Notes: a model not told the origin generated them from the letters alone. A stretch of DNA of 33,263 nucleotides from Candidatus Aminicenantes bacterium RBG_16_66_30 (GCA_001775715.1 MEYC01000098.1:4122-37384); one strand, 5' to 3'. Shown: positions 23,480-31,423, numbered from the stretch's first letter. A program made the numbers and translations.

Positions 23480-24252
23480 TCCCAGATCCCCTGGAGGAGC
23501 GGGTACTGGGTCTTGAAGCCCAGGATGGCCAGGTAGAGCCCGTAGTCGGGGTAGTTCTGCCGGAGCTCCTTGAGGTTCTCCATGGGATCGTAAGGCGTCC
23601 CCTCGGGGATCTCGTGGCCGACGCACTCGGAGAGGAGGTGGAGCTTTTTCGACATCCAGGCGTCGAGCGTGACCGGCAGACCGAAGGCGAGGAGCGCGTC
23701 GAGCCGGTCGTCCCGGCCGATGATCGGCTGGGTGATGATGAACGACGCTCCCGCGTCCACCTTGCGCTTCATCTTTGCGAGCTCGGCGTCCTGCGGCTCG
23801 TACGGATTGAAGGCGACGCCGCAGGTGAATTGGCCGGGGTATTCGCGGTCGATGTAGCGGAGGAGCTCGACCGAGGTCACGGTCGTGCAGTCGAGGCCGA
23901 CCTCGGCCGGTTCGAGCCTGTGGAGGCGCTGGCTGCCGTCGCCCGAGACGACGAGCAGGTGCCTGCCGCCTACTGCCTGGAACGCGTCCAGGATCCCGTC
24001 GAGCTCCTTCTTCGGGTGGAACGTGTTGAGGTGGACCATCAGCTGTTCGGGATGGACGGGGAGTCCCAGGAGCTCGATCGTCTCCATGGCCCCGTAGCTC
24101 AGGAGGCCCATGGGATTGTCGGTGATGCAGACGATCCAGCCCGCCGCGACGACCTTCCTGTACTTGTCCTCGAAGGTGGCCAGGTCCTTCTCGATGTCCT
24201 CGGAGCTGCGCTTGGGCGTCTGGAGCTCGACGTGGAGGATCTTGTCAGACAT
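23476..24252 (-). CDS. Methylenetetrahydrofolate reductase-like (MetF-like) protein
   Basis: This 258-residue TIM-barrel protein resembles the MetF family, which interconverts methylene- and methyl-tetrahydrofolate using FAD. Family-like parts are the N-terminal LQTPKRS, HLLVVSGDGS (cf. HIVALRGD in MetF), GVAFNPYEP (cf. AAYPEVHP) and KMKRKVDAGASFIITQPI, the best match. It is slightly shorter than E. coli MetF (296 residues). It overlaps the upstream methyltransferase gene by 8 bases (ATGTCTGA), so the two are co-translated. A role in supplying or removing methyl-tetrahydrofolate is inferred. Catalytic competence is uncertain, because the usual N-terminal (F/Y)EFFPP motif is replaced. Confidence 0.72.
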   Translation of the reverse strand: MSDKILHVELQTPKRSSEDIEKDLATFEDKYRKVVAAGWIVCITDNPMGLLSYGAMETIELLGLPVHPEQLMVHLNTFHPKKELDGILDAFQAVGGRHLLVVSGDGSQRLHRLEPAEVGLDCTTVTSVELLRYIDREYPGQFTCGVAFNPYEPQDAELAKMKRKVDAGASFIITQPIIGRDDRLDALLAFGLPVTLDAWMSKKLHLLSECVGHEIPEGTPYDPMENLKELRQNYPDYGLYLAILGFKTQYPLLQGIWD

Positions 24253-25120
24253 AGAATTCCTTGAGCCGCATGAGCGTGTCGTAGCCTTCGAGCTTGAGGA
24301 TGTCTTCGAGGCAGGCCCGGGCCGGATGGCCGGCCGGGAGGATCTCGTATCTGCGCACGGTCGAGCCGATGATCGTATCGAGCCCGAGGGACATGGCCAA
24401 GGTCAAAAAAGCGCTCTCGAGCGGGCCCTTGACCGGCGAGCCATCGGCCCTCTTCGAGGGCAGCATAACCGTGAAGTTGCTCAACCCGACCGACCTATGG
24501 ACGCCGGCGAAGAGGGGATCGGCCTGGATGAGGGCGAGCGCGTCGAGGACGCGCTTGAGCTGACCCTCGCAGTCGCTGCCGATCGGGGCGATGCCGGGAT
24601 CGATGATGGCCTGGTCGCTGGTGAAGCCGGGGATGCGCCGCCGGGCCTCTTCGAGGAGCATCCGGGCCGTTTCTCGCGTCTCCTCGGCCGTTCGGTTGGC
24701 GCTGCCGCATCCCGCGCCGGGCTCGTATCGCTCCGAGGCCATGAGGATCGGGATGAACGGGCGGACCGCGGTGAGGTCGAACATGGCCAGGCGGAGCGGC
24801 GAGATCGAGTTCAGGATGGGCTTCCGCCCCCCGGCCCGCTCGATGTCGTAGGCCCGGAGGGCCGCCTCGGCGATGGCCGGGTCGGGCGTGTCGATGGAGA
24901 GCGGCTTGGCCGTGACCGATTGGATGCGGCGGACGAGGTCGGCCATGAACTCCGGGGGGCGGAGGCCGACGTTGATGTCGATCCAGGCGGCGCCCTTCTC
25001 GTCCTGGCTCCGGGCGAGATCGAGCAGGCCGGCGACGTCGTTCGCGTCGAAGAGCTTCTTCGTCGAGGGCACGGAATCGTTGATCGACTCGCCGATGATC
25101 GTCAATCCGGGAACGGCCAT
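24245..25120 (-). CDS. Methyltetrahydrofolate:corrinoid methyltransferase-like (DHPS fold)
   Basis: This 291-residue TIM-barrel protein carries pterin-binding features of the DHPS/MeTr superfamily: IIGESIND near the N-terminus, WIDINVGL, PLSIDTPDPAIAEAAL and KPILNSISPL. These match AcsE/MtrH-type methyltransferases more than folate-synthesis DHPS. It should transfer the methyl of methyl-tetrahydrofolate to or from a corrinoid protein. The start at 25120 is set by AGGAGGG and a promoter 25 bases upstream; the ORF start at 25177 would precede the transcription start. It is the first gene of a two-gene operon with the MetF-like gene. No corrinoid-binding protein is encoded in the window. Confidence 0.82.
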   Translation of the reverse strand: MAVPGLTIIGESINDSVPSTKKLFDANDVAGLLDLARSQDEKGAAWIDINVGLRPPEFMADLVRRIQSVTAKPLSIDTPDPAIAEAALRAYDIERAGGRKPILNSISPLRLAMFDLTAVRPFIPILMASERYEPGAGCGSANRTAEETRETARMLLEEARRRIPGFTSDQAIIDPGIAPIGSDCEGQLKRVLDALALIQADPLFAGVHRSVGLSNFTVMLPSKRADGSPVKGPLESAFLTLAMSLGLDTIIGSTVRRYEILPAGHPARACLEDILKLEGYDTLMRLKEFYV

Positions 25121-25144
25121 GGCGGCAGCCCTCCTGTCCCAACG

Positions 25145-25173
25145 AAGATATCCGCTGCGTCGGATCTTGTCAA
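25145..25173 (-). promoter_or_regulatory. Promoter for the folate/corrinoid methyltransferase operon
   Basis: On the minus strand TTGACA (25173-25168), a 17-base spacer and TATCTT (25150-25145). Transcription should start near 25138, giving a leader of about 18 bases. Confidence 0.7.
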
Positions 25174-25232
25174 CCAACCTGTTCGTATCCGTTTGTTATT
25201 GAAAGACTTAATGGTCGCAAAATAATTTCGTT

Positions 25233-25261
25233 TTGCGCGCGCGGGCCATTTGTGCTAGGAT
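25233..25261 (+). promoter_or_regulatory. Possible extended -10 promoter for the RRM gene
   Basis: TTGCGC (25233-25238), 17 bases, then TAGGAT (25256-25261) preceded by TGC, an extended -10 element. Transcription would start near 25267 and yield a leader of about 115 bases, much longer than others in the window. Confidence 0.5.
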
Positions 25262-25274
25262 ATCTCCCGTAATT

Positions 25275-25351
25275 CCCCCGTCGAGGGGGCGCGGGTCGGA
25301 TAAAGGCACGGAGATCGAGGCCCGAACAGCCGGCATGCTCCTCTCCTTTAT
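25275..25351 (+). promoter_or_regulatory. Structured 5' leader of the RRM gene
   Basis: Two hairpins lie between promoter and start: CCCCC-GTCGA-GGGGG (25275-25289), and a larger stem pairing ATAAAGG (25300-25306) with CCTTTAT (25345-25351) and GGAG (25310-25313) with CTCC (25338-25341) around a 3x3 internal loop. The ribosome site (AGGAG) lies about 20 bases beyond. This may be a cold- or self-regulated leader, as is known for other small RNA-binding proteins, but no known riboswitch was recognised. Confidence 0.4.
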
Positions 25352-25381
25352 TGCGATCGAATTTTTGGTGAGGAGTCGAGC

Positions 25382-25684
25382 ATGAATATCTACGTTGGCA
25401 ACCTGTCCTTCTCGGTGACCGAGGAGGACCTCCGCACGGCCTTCCAGGCCTACGGGGCCGTGGAGAAGGCCGCCGTCATCTCCGACAAGATGAGCGGCCA
25501 GTCGCGCGGATTCGGCTTCGTCGAGATGCCGAACAAGGACGAGGCCATCAAGGCCATCGAGAGCCTCAACGGCAAGGACCTCAAGGGCCGGAACCTGAAG
25601 GTCAACGAGGCCCAGCCCCGCCCGGCCGGCGGCGGCGGCGGCGGCGGCAGAGGCGGATTCGGCGGCGGCCGCGGCCGTTACTGA
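25382..25684 (+). CDS. RRM-type RNA-binding protein with Gly-rich tail
   Basis: This 100-residue cytoplasmic protein has one RNA-recognition motif: RNP2 IYVGNL (3-8) and RNP1 RGFGFVEM (42-49), with the usual EEDLRTAFQAYGAV helix. A Gly/Arg tail follows (GGGGGGGRGGFGGGRGRY, residues 83-100). This is the size and plan of cyanobacterial and other bacterial Rbp proteins, which bind single-stranded RNA and are often cold-induced. AGGAG precedes the ATG. The gene is a single-gene unit with its own promoter, long leader and strong terminators. Confidence 0.95.
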   Translation: MNIYVGNLSFSVTEEDLRTAFQAYGAVEKAAVISDKMSGQSRGFGFVEMPNKDEAIKAIESLNGKDLKGRNLKVNEAQPRPAGGGGGGGRGGFGGGRGRY

Positions 25685-25698
25685 TCGCCCCGGTCTTC

Positions 25699-25730
25699 GG
25701 GGACACTTACTTGTATGTGTCCCCTTTCTT
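25699..25730 (+). terminator. Hairpin after the RRM gene
   Basis: GGGGACAC (25699-25706) pairs perfectly with GTGTCCCC (25717-25724) across a 10-base loop, followed by TTTCTTTC. It lies 15 bases after the RRM stop and is a plausible first terminator. Confidence 0.6.
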
Positions 25731-25741
25731 TCGGTTTTTCG

Positions 25742-25777
25742 GGCGGACGCCCCGGGGAAGGGTCGTCCGCCTTTTTT
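25742..25777 (+). terminator. Intrinsic terminator
   Basis: GGCGGACG (25742-25749) pairs with CGTCCGCC (25764-25771) and is followed by TTTTTTATTT. A textbook intrinsic terminator, second in the series after the RRM gene. Confidence 0.85.
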
Positions 25778-25859
25778 ATTTCGTCGCGAAGCTTGAGTGG
25801 ACTTTAAGCTCGTCGAGCCGGCCCCGTTCGAGCCCGTTGCCCTGATCTGGTCCGAGCTG

Positions 25860-25893
25860 GCGGGCGTCTCGGACGGGTCGCCCGCTTTTTTTT
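25860..25893 (+). terminator. Intrinsic terminator, third in series
   Basis: GCGGGCG (25860-25866) pairs with CGCCCGC (25879-25885) and is followed by eight T. It lies 14 bases ahead of the next promoter, so it insulates the downstream operon. The 80 bases between it and the previous terminator hold no ORF. Confidence 0.85.
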
Positions 25894-25907
25894 CGTCCCC
25901 CCTGACC

Positions 25908-25936
25908 TTGACATAGGCCCCGAGCCCGCCTAGATT
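25908..25936 (+). promoter_or_regulatory. Promoter for the small secreted protein / rhamnosidase operon
   Basis: TTGACA (25908-25913), a 17-base spacer and TAGATT (25931-25936). Transcription would start near 25943, 13 bases before the ATG at 25956, so the longer ORF start at 25935 is excluded. Confidence 0.65.
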
Positions 25937-25955
25937 GAAGGGGGAGGGGAATACC

Positions 25956-26474
25956 ATGAGCATGAGGGGCCTTCTGGTCGCAGCCGTCCTCGTTGCGATC
26001 GTTTCCGCTCTTTGTCTCGGCGGATCCACCGAGGACCAGGTCGCCGCCGACGTCAAGGCTTTCCAGGCCGAGCTCGAAGCCATGAAAGGCCAGGAACCGA
26101 AGGGGGTCCTGGACAAGCTCGCGTCCTGGAAGTTCGAGCTCCTGGCCGCGCGGAAGACGGAGGACCCCGCTTCGCCGGATTTCAAGAAGCTCAACAAAGG
26201 CAAGACCAGGTTCTCCAAAAAAGAGATCGCCGAGATCCTCGGGCCGGCCGGGACATACAAGATCGCTCTCTATGGCCTCCTGATCGGAACGGAGGCCGCC
26301 ACGACAGGCACCATCGATGAGCTTGGGCGGGGCGTCGACAAAGACGCCTCGTACACCGTCCGGATCTACACGGCTATCCGCATCACCTTTAGGGACAACA
26401 AGCTGATCGATGTCCGGAGCTGGCCAAAGGTCGACAGCTCCCAGGTCTCGGGAGGGACATGGCGTCAACGATGA
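25956..26474 (+). CDS. Small secreted protein of unknown function
   Basis: I do not recognise a family for this 172-residue protein. It begins with a signal peptide (MSMRGLLVAAVLVAIVSALCLGG), then a charged helical stretch (DQVAADVKAFQAELEAMKGQEPKGVLDKLASWKFELL, 30-67), then a lysine-rich link and a beta-rich C-terminal half (YKIALYGLLIGTEAATTGTIDELG; YTVRIYTAIRITFRDNKLIDVRSWPKV). A periplasmic binding or accessory role is possible but unsupported. The start is set by GGGGAGGGG and the promoter. Its TGA overlaps the likely rhamnosidase ATG (ATGA at 26471-26474), so the two proteins are made together. Confidence 0.65.
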   Translation: MSMRGLLVAAVLVAIVSALCLGGSTEDQVAADVKAFQAELEAMKGQEPKGVLDKLASWKFELLAARKTEDPASPDFKKLNKGKTRFSKKEIAEILGPAGTYKIALYGLLIGTEAATTGTIDELGRGVDKDASYTVRIYTAIRITFRDNKLIDVRSWPKVDSSQVSGGTWRQR

Positions 26475-29272
26475 GGCCAGCCGCCCTGGCTCTGGCCGCA
26501 GGCGCGGTCCTCGCGGTCTTGGCAGGCGGCGCGTGCTCGCCCCGATCCGCTGCGATCCGCGTCGGGAGCCTGAGCTGCGAGAACCGCCCGGACGCGACCG
26601 GGGCGAGCGTCGTCCGTCCCGTATTCGGCTGGGAGACCGCCTCCGACGAGAGGGGAGCGGCCCAGCGGGCCTGCCGCGTCCTCGTGGCCACAGCGGTTTC
26701 CTTCCTCGAGCCCGGCCGGGCCGACGTCTGGGATTCGGGCCGGCTCACGACCTCCCAGTGCACTTTCGTCGCCTACGGGGGGAAAAGGCTCGATCCCGGA
26801 CGGATCTATCACTGGCGGGTCGGCGTCTGGGGCCGTCGGGGCCGCGCTCCGGCATGGAGCGATGCGGCCCGATTCACGACCGAGCTCGCCCGTCCGGAGG
26901 ACTGGTCCGGGGCCCGGTGGATCGGCTTCGAGGAGCTTCCCGGCCCGCTCAAGGTCGTCCCGGGAGTCCACGGCGGCGGCGACGAGCTCGGGGAGCGGGG
27001 TCTCAGGCGTCCCGTCGTTCCGGCCTTCCGTAAGGAATTTGATGTCCGTGACGAGGCCGTCGAACGGGCCTTTGTCTTCGTCTCCGGGCTCGGACATTAC
27101 GAGCTCCGCCTCAATGGCCGCGCCGTCGGCGACTCTTTCCTCGCCCCGGGTTGGACCGATTACCGCAAGACCTGCCTCTACAACACCTTTGATGTGACGG
27201 ATCTCCTCGGCCCCGGGCGGAACGCGATCGGGGCCGTCGTCGGCAACGGCTTCTTCAACGTTAACCGGGAGCGCTACCGCAAGCTGGTCATCGCCTACGG
27301 CATGCCCATGCTCGTCCTCAAGCTGGATATCCTGTTCGCCTCCGGCCGCCGCGAGACGATCGTCAGCGGCCCTGACTGGCGGACGGCGCCGTCTCCCATC
27401 GCCTTCGCCAGCATCTACGGCGGCGAGGATTACGACGCCCGGCTCGAACAGCCGGGCTGGGATGCCGCGAACTTCGATGACTCCGCGTGGAAGGACGCGC
27501 TCGCCGTCGCCGGTCCCGGCGGCCAGCTCGAGCCGGAGCGGGACTTTCCGCTCAAGGTGATGGAGAGGATCGGGGCGAAGACGGTCGCCGAGCCGAGCCG
27601 CGGCGTCTTTGTCTATGATTTCGGGCAGAACGCCTCCGGCATCGTCCGCCTGAAAGTGAGCGGCAAGCGCGGAACGACCGTCACGATCTCTCCCGGTGAG
27701 CTCGTCCATGACAACGGGCTCATCGACCAGAGGGCCTCGGGCTCTCCCTACCGTTTGACCTATACGCTCAAGGGCGCCGGCGTCGAGGAATGGACGCCCC
27801 GGTTCACTTATTATGGATTCCGCTATGCCCAGGTCGAGGGAGCCGTTCCCGAAGGCGAGGACGGGCCGGAGGACGCGCCCCGCCTCGTCGGGCTCGAACT
27901 GCTCCACACCCGGAACTCCGCGCCCACGGTGGGCTCGTTCTCCTGCTCAAAGGAGCTTTTCAACCGGACCTTCGCGCTTATCGACTGGGCCATCCGGAGC
28001 AACCTGGCCAGCGTGCCCACGGATTGTCCTCACCGGGAGAAGCTCGGCTGGCTCGAACAAACCCACCTCATGGGCGGATCGATCCAGTATAACTACCGCA
28101 TCCTGACCCTTTACAGGAAGCTCGTCGAGGATATGATGGAGGCGCAGCTCCCGGACGGCCTCGTCCCCGATATCGCGCCCGAGTTCGTTCCCTTTTTCGG
28201 GGGGTTCCGCGATTCGCCGGAGTGGGGGAGCGCGGCCGTCATCCTGCCCTGGCTCCTTTACGAATGGTACGGCGACTTCGAGACCATGGCCGCGGCCTAT
28301 CCGATGATGATGAAGTATGTCGAGTATCTGGCGACTAAAGCGGAAGGAAACATCCTGTCCCACGGACTCGGCGACTGGTACGACCTCGGGCCGAACCCTC
28401 CCGGCGAGGCCCAGCTGACCCCGAAAGCGCTGACGGCGACGGCGATCTATTACCGCGACCTCGACCTTCTCTCGAAGATGGCCGCCATGCTCAAAAGGAC
28501 GGGCGACGCGGCCGCCCTGAGGCGGCGTGCGGATGACGTCCGCAAGGCCTTCAACAGGAGGTTCTTCGACGCTTTTTCCATGACTTACTCGACCGGAAGC
28601 CAGACGGCCTTCGCCATGCCGCTTCACTTCGGCATGGTGCATAAGCTGACCCGTGGCGAGGTCTTCGGCAACTTCGTCCGGTCCATCCGGCGGGGAGGCG
28701 GCGCGCTGACCGCCGGCGATGTCGGCTTCGACTACTTCCTCAAGGCCCTCGAGGAGGGCGGCGCGTCGGATCTCATCTACGAGATGAACGCCCGCGAGGA
28801 CGTGCCGGGCTATGGCTTCCAGCTGGCCAAGGGCGCGACGGCCCTGACGGAATCATGGGCCGCCCGCACGGACGTCTCCAACAACCATATGATGCTCGGG
28901 CACCTGATGGAATGGCTCTACTCGGGGTTGGCCGGGATCCGTCCGGCCTCGGCCGGATTCGAAACGGTCGAGATCAAGCCGCACCCCGTCGGGGACGTCA
29001 CCTGGGTCAAGGCCCGCTATCATTCGATCAGGGGCGAGATCGTCTCCGATTGGCGGAACGAGAGCGGCCGGTTCCATCTCGACGTGACCGTCCCGGCCGG
29101 CGCCAGAGGGGCTTGGGTCCTCATCCCGGCCTCGTCCGCTTCGGCGGTTACGGAGAGCGGCGCTCCGGCGGCCCGGGCGGAAGGCGTCAAGCTCGTCGGG
29201 ATGCGGGACGGCCGGGCGGTCTTCGCCGTCCGTTCGGGCAAATATCGCTTCGCGGCTGATCTGAAAAGATAG
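26471..29272 (+). CDS. GH78 alpha-L-rhamnosidase (exported lipoprotein)
   Basis: This enzyme of about 933 residues should release terminal alpha-L-rhamnose from glycans or glycosides by inversion. A lipobox (LAGGAC) ends the signal peptide. An Fn3-like N-terminal domain (CENRPDATGASVVRPVFGWE), a carbohydrate-binding-like domain (FVSGLGHYELRLNGRAVGDSFLAPGWTDYRKTCLYNTFDVT), and the alpha/alpha-barrel follow. The family signature DCPHREKLGWLEQTHLMG (near residue 520) holds the likely general acid, and NNHMMLGHLMEWLYSGLAGI holds the likely base Glu. ATG 26471 is preferred because it overlaps the previous stop (ATGA), as in other operons here; ATG 26459 (four residues longer) is possible, and neither has ideal GGAGGG spacing. 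It is coupled to a small secreted protein. Confidence 0.92.
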   Translation: MRPAALALAAGAVLAVLAGGACSPRSAAIRVGSLSCENRPDATGASVVRPVFGWETASDERGAAQRACRVLVATAVSFLEPGRADVWDSGRLTTSQCTFVAYGGKRLDPGRIYHWRVGVWGRRGRAPAWSDAARFTTELARPEDWSGARWIGFEELPGPLKVVPGVHGGGDELGERGLRRPVVPAFRKEFDVRDEAVERAFVFVSGLGHYELRLNGRAVGDSFLAPGWTDYRKTCLYNTFDVTDLLGPGRNAIGAVVGNGFFNVNRERYRKLVIAYGMPMLVLKLDILFASGRRETIVSGPDWRTAPSPIAFASIYGGEDYDARLEQPGWDAANFDDSAWKDALAVAGPGGQLEPERDFPLKVMERIGAKTVAEPSRGVFVYDFGQNASGIVRLKVSGKRGTTVTISPGELVHDNGLIDQRASGSPYRLTYTLKGAGVEEWTPRFTYYGFRYAQVEGAVPEGEDGPEDAPRLVGLELLHTRNSAPTVGSFSCSKELFNRTFALIDWAIRSNLASVPTDCPHREKLGWLEQTHLMGGSIQYNYRILTLYRKLVEDMMEAQLPDGLVPDIAPEFVPFFGGFRDSPEWGSAAVILPWLLYEWYGDFETMAAAYPMMMKYVEYLATKAEGNILSHGLGDWYDLGPNPPGEAQLTPKALTATAIYYRDLDLLSKMAAMLKRTGDAAALRRRADDVRKAFNRRFFDAFSMTYSTGSQTAFAMPLHFGMVHKLTRGEVFGNFVRSIRRGGGALTAGDVGFDYFLKALEEGGASDLIYEMNAREDVPGYGFQLAKGATALTESWAARTDVSNNHMMLGHLMEWLYSGLAGIRPASAGFETVEIKPHPVGDVTWVKARYHSIRGEIVSDWRNESGRFHLDVTVPAGARGAWVLIPASSASAVTESGAPAARAEGVKLVGMRDGRAVFAVRSGKYRFAADLKR

Positions 29273-29288
29273 GAGCGGCCGGCCCGGA

Positions 29289-30122
29289 CTAGATGCGGAG
29301 GGCGATCCCGGCGCTGGCCATGAAGCCGTTGAAGACGCCGCCGTCGACGAAGAGGTGGACGCTCCTCATCAAGCGCACCTTCAGCCCCAGGTTGAGCTGA
29401 AGGAAGGGGATGAAGTTCGGGATCGGGAAGTCGTTGTCCGGGTCCGCCAAGGCCTCGTCGCGGAGCTCGCGCAGGGTCTTGGTCTCGGAGCCTTCGACCG
29501 TCTCGGCCGGGATCGAGCTCCCGGCGAGCTGGCCGCTGTAGCTGTAGGCCAGGGTCGAATCGTCGAGCGCCCGGGATGTCGAGATGCCGCCGCCGAACGT
29601 GATGTACGGATGGACGACGGCCCTGGGGATGATGTCCCAACGGAACGTCAGCAGGAAGGAGGTCGCCTTGATGATGGCGCTGGCGTTCGCGGTCCCGTCG
29701 AAGGTCGCCGTTTCCGACGTGACCGTGTCCTGGAGGCCCATCAGGGCCGTCGCCGTCGGCAGGACCCTGAACGTGCTCCTCTCGACGGAGACACCGAGGC
29801 TGAACGAGCCCCGGCGCCCGCCCGGATACCAACGGAAGCCGACTCCGAAATCGTCGCCGCTCGAATCGAACTCCAGGGCCTGGTCGTAGCTCGTCAGGCT
29901 CAGGTTCGGATAGTCGGCCTGGATGTTCTCGAGGATGCGGTCCTGGATCTCTGTATCGATGGCATCGTTGAGGAGCTTCTCGGCGCTGTTCCCCAGGATG
30001 TTCAGGCTCCAGCGTCCGTAGTGACCGCTGAGCTCGAAGTGGCCGCCCTGGGCCATGAGGGCGGGGGCCCCGGCCAAAAGCAAGGCCACGGAGAAGATGA
30101 GAAACAGATGGCGTGCGCGCAT
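29289..30122 (-). CDS. Outer membrane beta-barrel-like protein
   Basis: This 277-residue protein has a signal peptide (MRARHLFLIFSVALLLAGAPALMAQ). Alternating aromatic/polar strands follow: FELSGHYGRWSLNIL, FGVGFRWYPGGRRGSFSLGVSVERSTFRV, FLLTFRWDIIPRAVVHPYITFGGGIST, FLQLNLGLKVRLMRSVHLFVDGGVF and the end FMASAGIALRI. The pattern suggests an 8- to 10-stranded barrel in the outer membrane. I do not recognise a specific family or ligand. The gene converges on the rhamnosidase gene (16-base gap) and diverges from the M55 gene. Confidence 0.7.
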   Translation of the reverse strand: MRARHLFLIFSVALLLAGAPALMAQGGHFELSGHYGRWSLNILGNSAEKLLNDAIDTEIQDRILENIQADYPNLSLTSYDQALEFDSSGDDFGVGFRWYPGGRRGSFSLGVSVERSTFRVLPTATALMGLQDTVTSETATFDGTANASAIIKATSFLLTFRWDIIPRAVVHPYITFGGGISTSRALDDSTLAYSYSGQLAGSSIPAETVEGSETKTLRELRDEALADPDNDFPIPNFIPFLQLNLGLKVRLMRSVHLFVDGGVFNGFMASAGIALRI

Positions 30123-30137
30123 ATTCGCTTCCTTTCC

Positions 30138-30169
30138 GGCCCGGGTCCGGGCCTTTTCCTGATATATTA
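30138..30169 (-). promoter_or_regulatory. Possible -10 box and 5'-end hairpin of the outer membrane protein gene
   Basis: On the minus strand a -10 box TAATAT (30169-30164) is followed at the expected transcript start by the palindrome GGCCCG-GACC-CGGGCC (30153-30138), then AGGAAG and the ATG at 30122. No convincing -35 is seen. A hairpin at the extreme 5' end could protect the message. Confidence 0.4.
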
Positions 30170-30198
30170 GTCGCCCGAAGACGCCACATATGAACGTG

Positions 30199-30228
30199 TT
30201 GACTATCCTCGGCGGCGGGGGCTATGAT
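30199..30228 (+). promoter_or_regulatory. Promoter for the M55 aminopeptidase gene
   Basis: TTGACT (30199-30204), an 18-base spacer and TATGAT (30223-30228), 19 bases before the ATG at 30247. This rules out the longer ORF start at 30190. Confidence 0.65.
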
Positions 30229-30246
30229 TCCCCGCGGGAGGCGAAC

Positions 30247-31320
30247 ATGAAAAGACAGGTCGTCCTGGCGCTCGCGTGCGCCTTCGTTCTTCTGTCGCTC
30301 GGGATGTCCCAGCCGAAATCGCTCAAGGTCCTCGTCCTTTATGATATGGAGGGCGTGTCGGGCGCGTCGTCGGTCCGGCACACGGATTTTGGGGCCGAAC
30401 CCGAATACACGGAGGGCCGCAAATCCCTGACCGCCGACGTCAACGCGGCTATCGCCGGGCTCAAGGCGGCCGGAGCGACCGAGATCATCGTCGTCGACGG
30501 CCACGGCTCGGGCAACTCCCAGAGCCCGGACGTCTTCGAGGCGGAGCTCCTGGCGCCGGCCAAGATGATCTCCCGCGACCGGCCTTTCGACATCTACATG
30601 GACAGCTACGACCAGTCGATCGATGCCATCGTGGCCGTCGCCATGCATGCCGGCGCCGGGAATCCCGACGGATTCCTCTCGCACACCTACACCATCGAAG
30701 ACGTTCAGTACCGGGTCAACGGGACGCCGTTCAACGAGTCGATGATCCTGGCCATGGGGGCCGCGCGCTACGGCATCCCTCTGATCATGGTCAGCGGCGA
30801 CGACCAGCTCGACACGGAGATCCGGCGATATCTGCCCTGGGTCAAGTACGCCGCCGGCAAGCGGGCGGTGGGCCGGGCCAAGGCCGAGCCGTTCGCCCGG
30901 GACGAGGTCTCGCGCCGGATCGAGAAAGCGGCGAAGGAGGCCCTCCTCGGCCTCGATTCCGCCCGCGTTCCCGAGAATTTCCTTGGGCCGTATCGGTTTG
31001 CCCTGACCTTTCAGGACGAATCTCAAGCTTCGACCGTCGCCCGGCTCCAAGGCGCGGAACTCCTGTCGGATTCGGTCTCCGTCCAGATCCGGGCCGCGGA
31101 CTTCGAGGAAGGTTACCGGGCCAGCCTGAGGCTTATCTCGATGGCCGGGCTTGTCGGGCGGATGCAGGCCATGCAGAGAGTCATCGCCGCTCAACCGAAC
31201 GCGGAGAAATTGCGCGATGCACTTTCTCAGGTTGTCACCGACCGCTGGCTCGATCCGAAGTCCTTCCCGGCAGCGCCTGCCGGATCCGGGACGCCGCAGC
31301 GTTATTTCGGAGCCCGTTAG
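30247..31320 (+). CDS. M55-family D-aminopeptidase (DppA-like), exported
   Basis: This 357-residue zinc peptidase resembles DppA, which removes N-terminal D-amino acids from short peptides such as those from peptidoglycan turnover. Metal-site residues align with the family: Asp33 and Glu35 (YDMEGVSG), His86 (VDGHGSG), His134 (AMHAGAG) and Glu164 (PFNESM). Unlike cytoplasmic DppA of about 270 residues, this one has a signal peptide (MKRQVVLALACAFVLLSLGM) and a longer C-terminal part. GGGAGG precedes the ATG. It stands alone, but with the C69 dipeptidase it suggests periplasmic peptide recycling. Confidence 0.88.
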   Translation: MKRQVVLALACAFVLLSLGMSQPKSLKVLVLYDMEGVSGASSVRHTDFGAEPEYTEGRKSLTADVNAAIAGLKAAGATEIIVVDGHGSGNSQSPDVFEAELLAPAKMISRDRPFDIYMDSYDQSIDAIVAVAMHAGAGNPDGFLSHTYTIEDVQYRVNGTPFNESMILAMGAARYGIPLIMVSGDDQLDTEIRRYLPWVKYAAGKRAVGRAKAEPFARDEVSRRIEKAAKEALLGLDSARVPENFLGPYRFALTFQDESQASTVARLQGAELLSDSVSVQIRAADFEEGYRASLRLISMAGLVGRMQAMQRVIAAQPNAEKLRDALSQVVTDRWLDPKSFPAAPAGSGTPQRYFGAR

Positions 31321-31423
31321 GCGCGGCCGCGCGGGATCTCGCCGATCGTTCCCATAAGGGCCTTCCCCGCCGTGGGCTCGTTCAGATACAATGGGGACAG
31401 CCCGGGAGAAGGAGCATTCGATC

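Noticed and set aside
24245-25120. FolP dihydropteroate synthase of folate synthesis
   Set aside because: There is no folate synthesis neighbour; a MetF-like gene overlaps it and the motifs fit MeTr-type proteins better.
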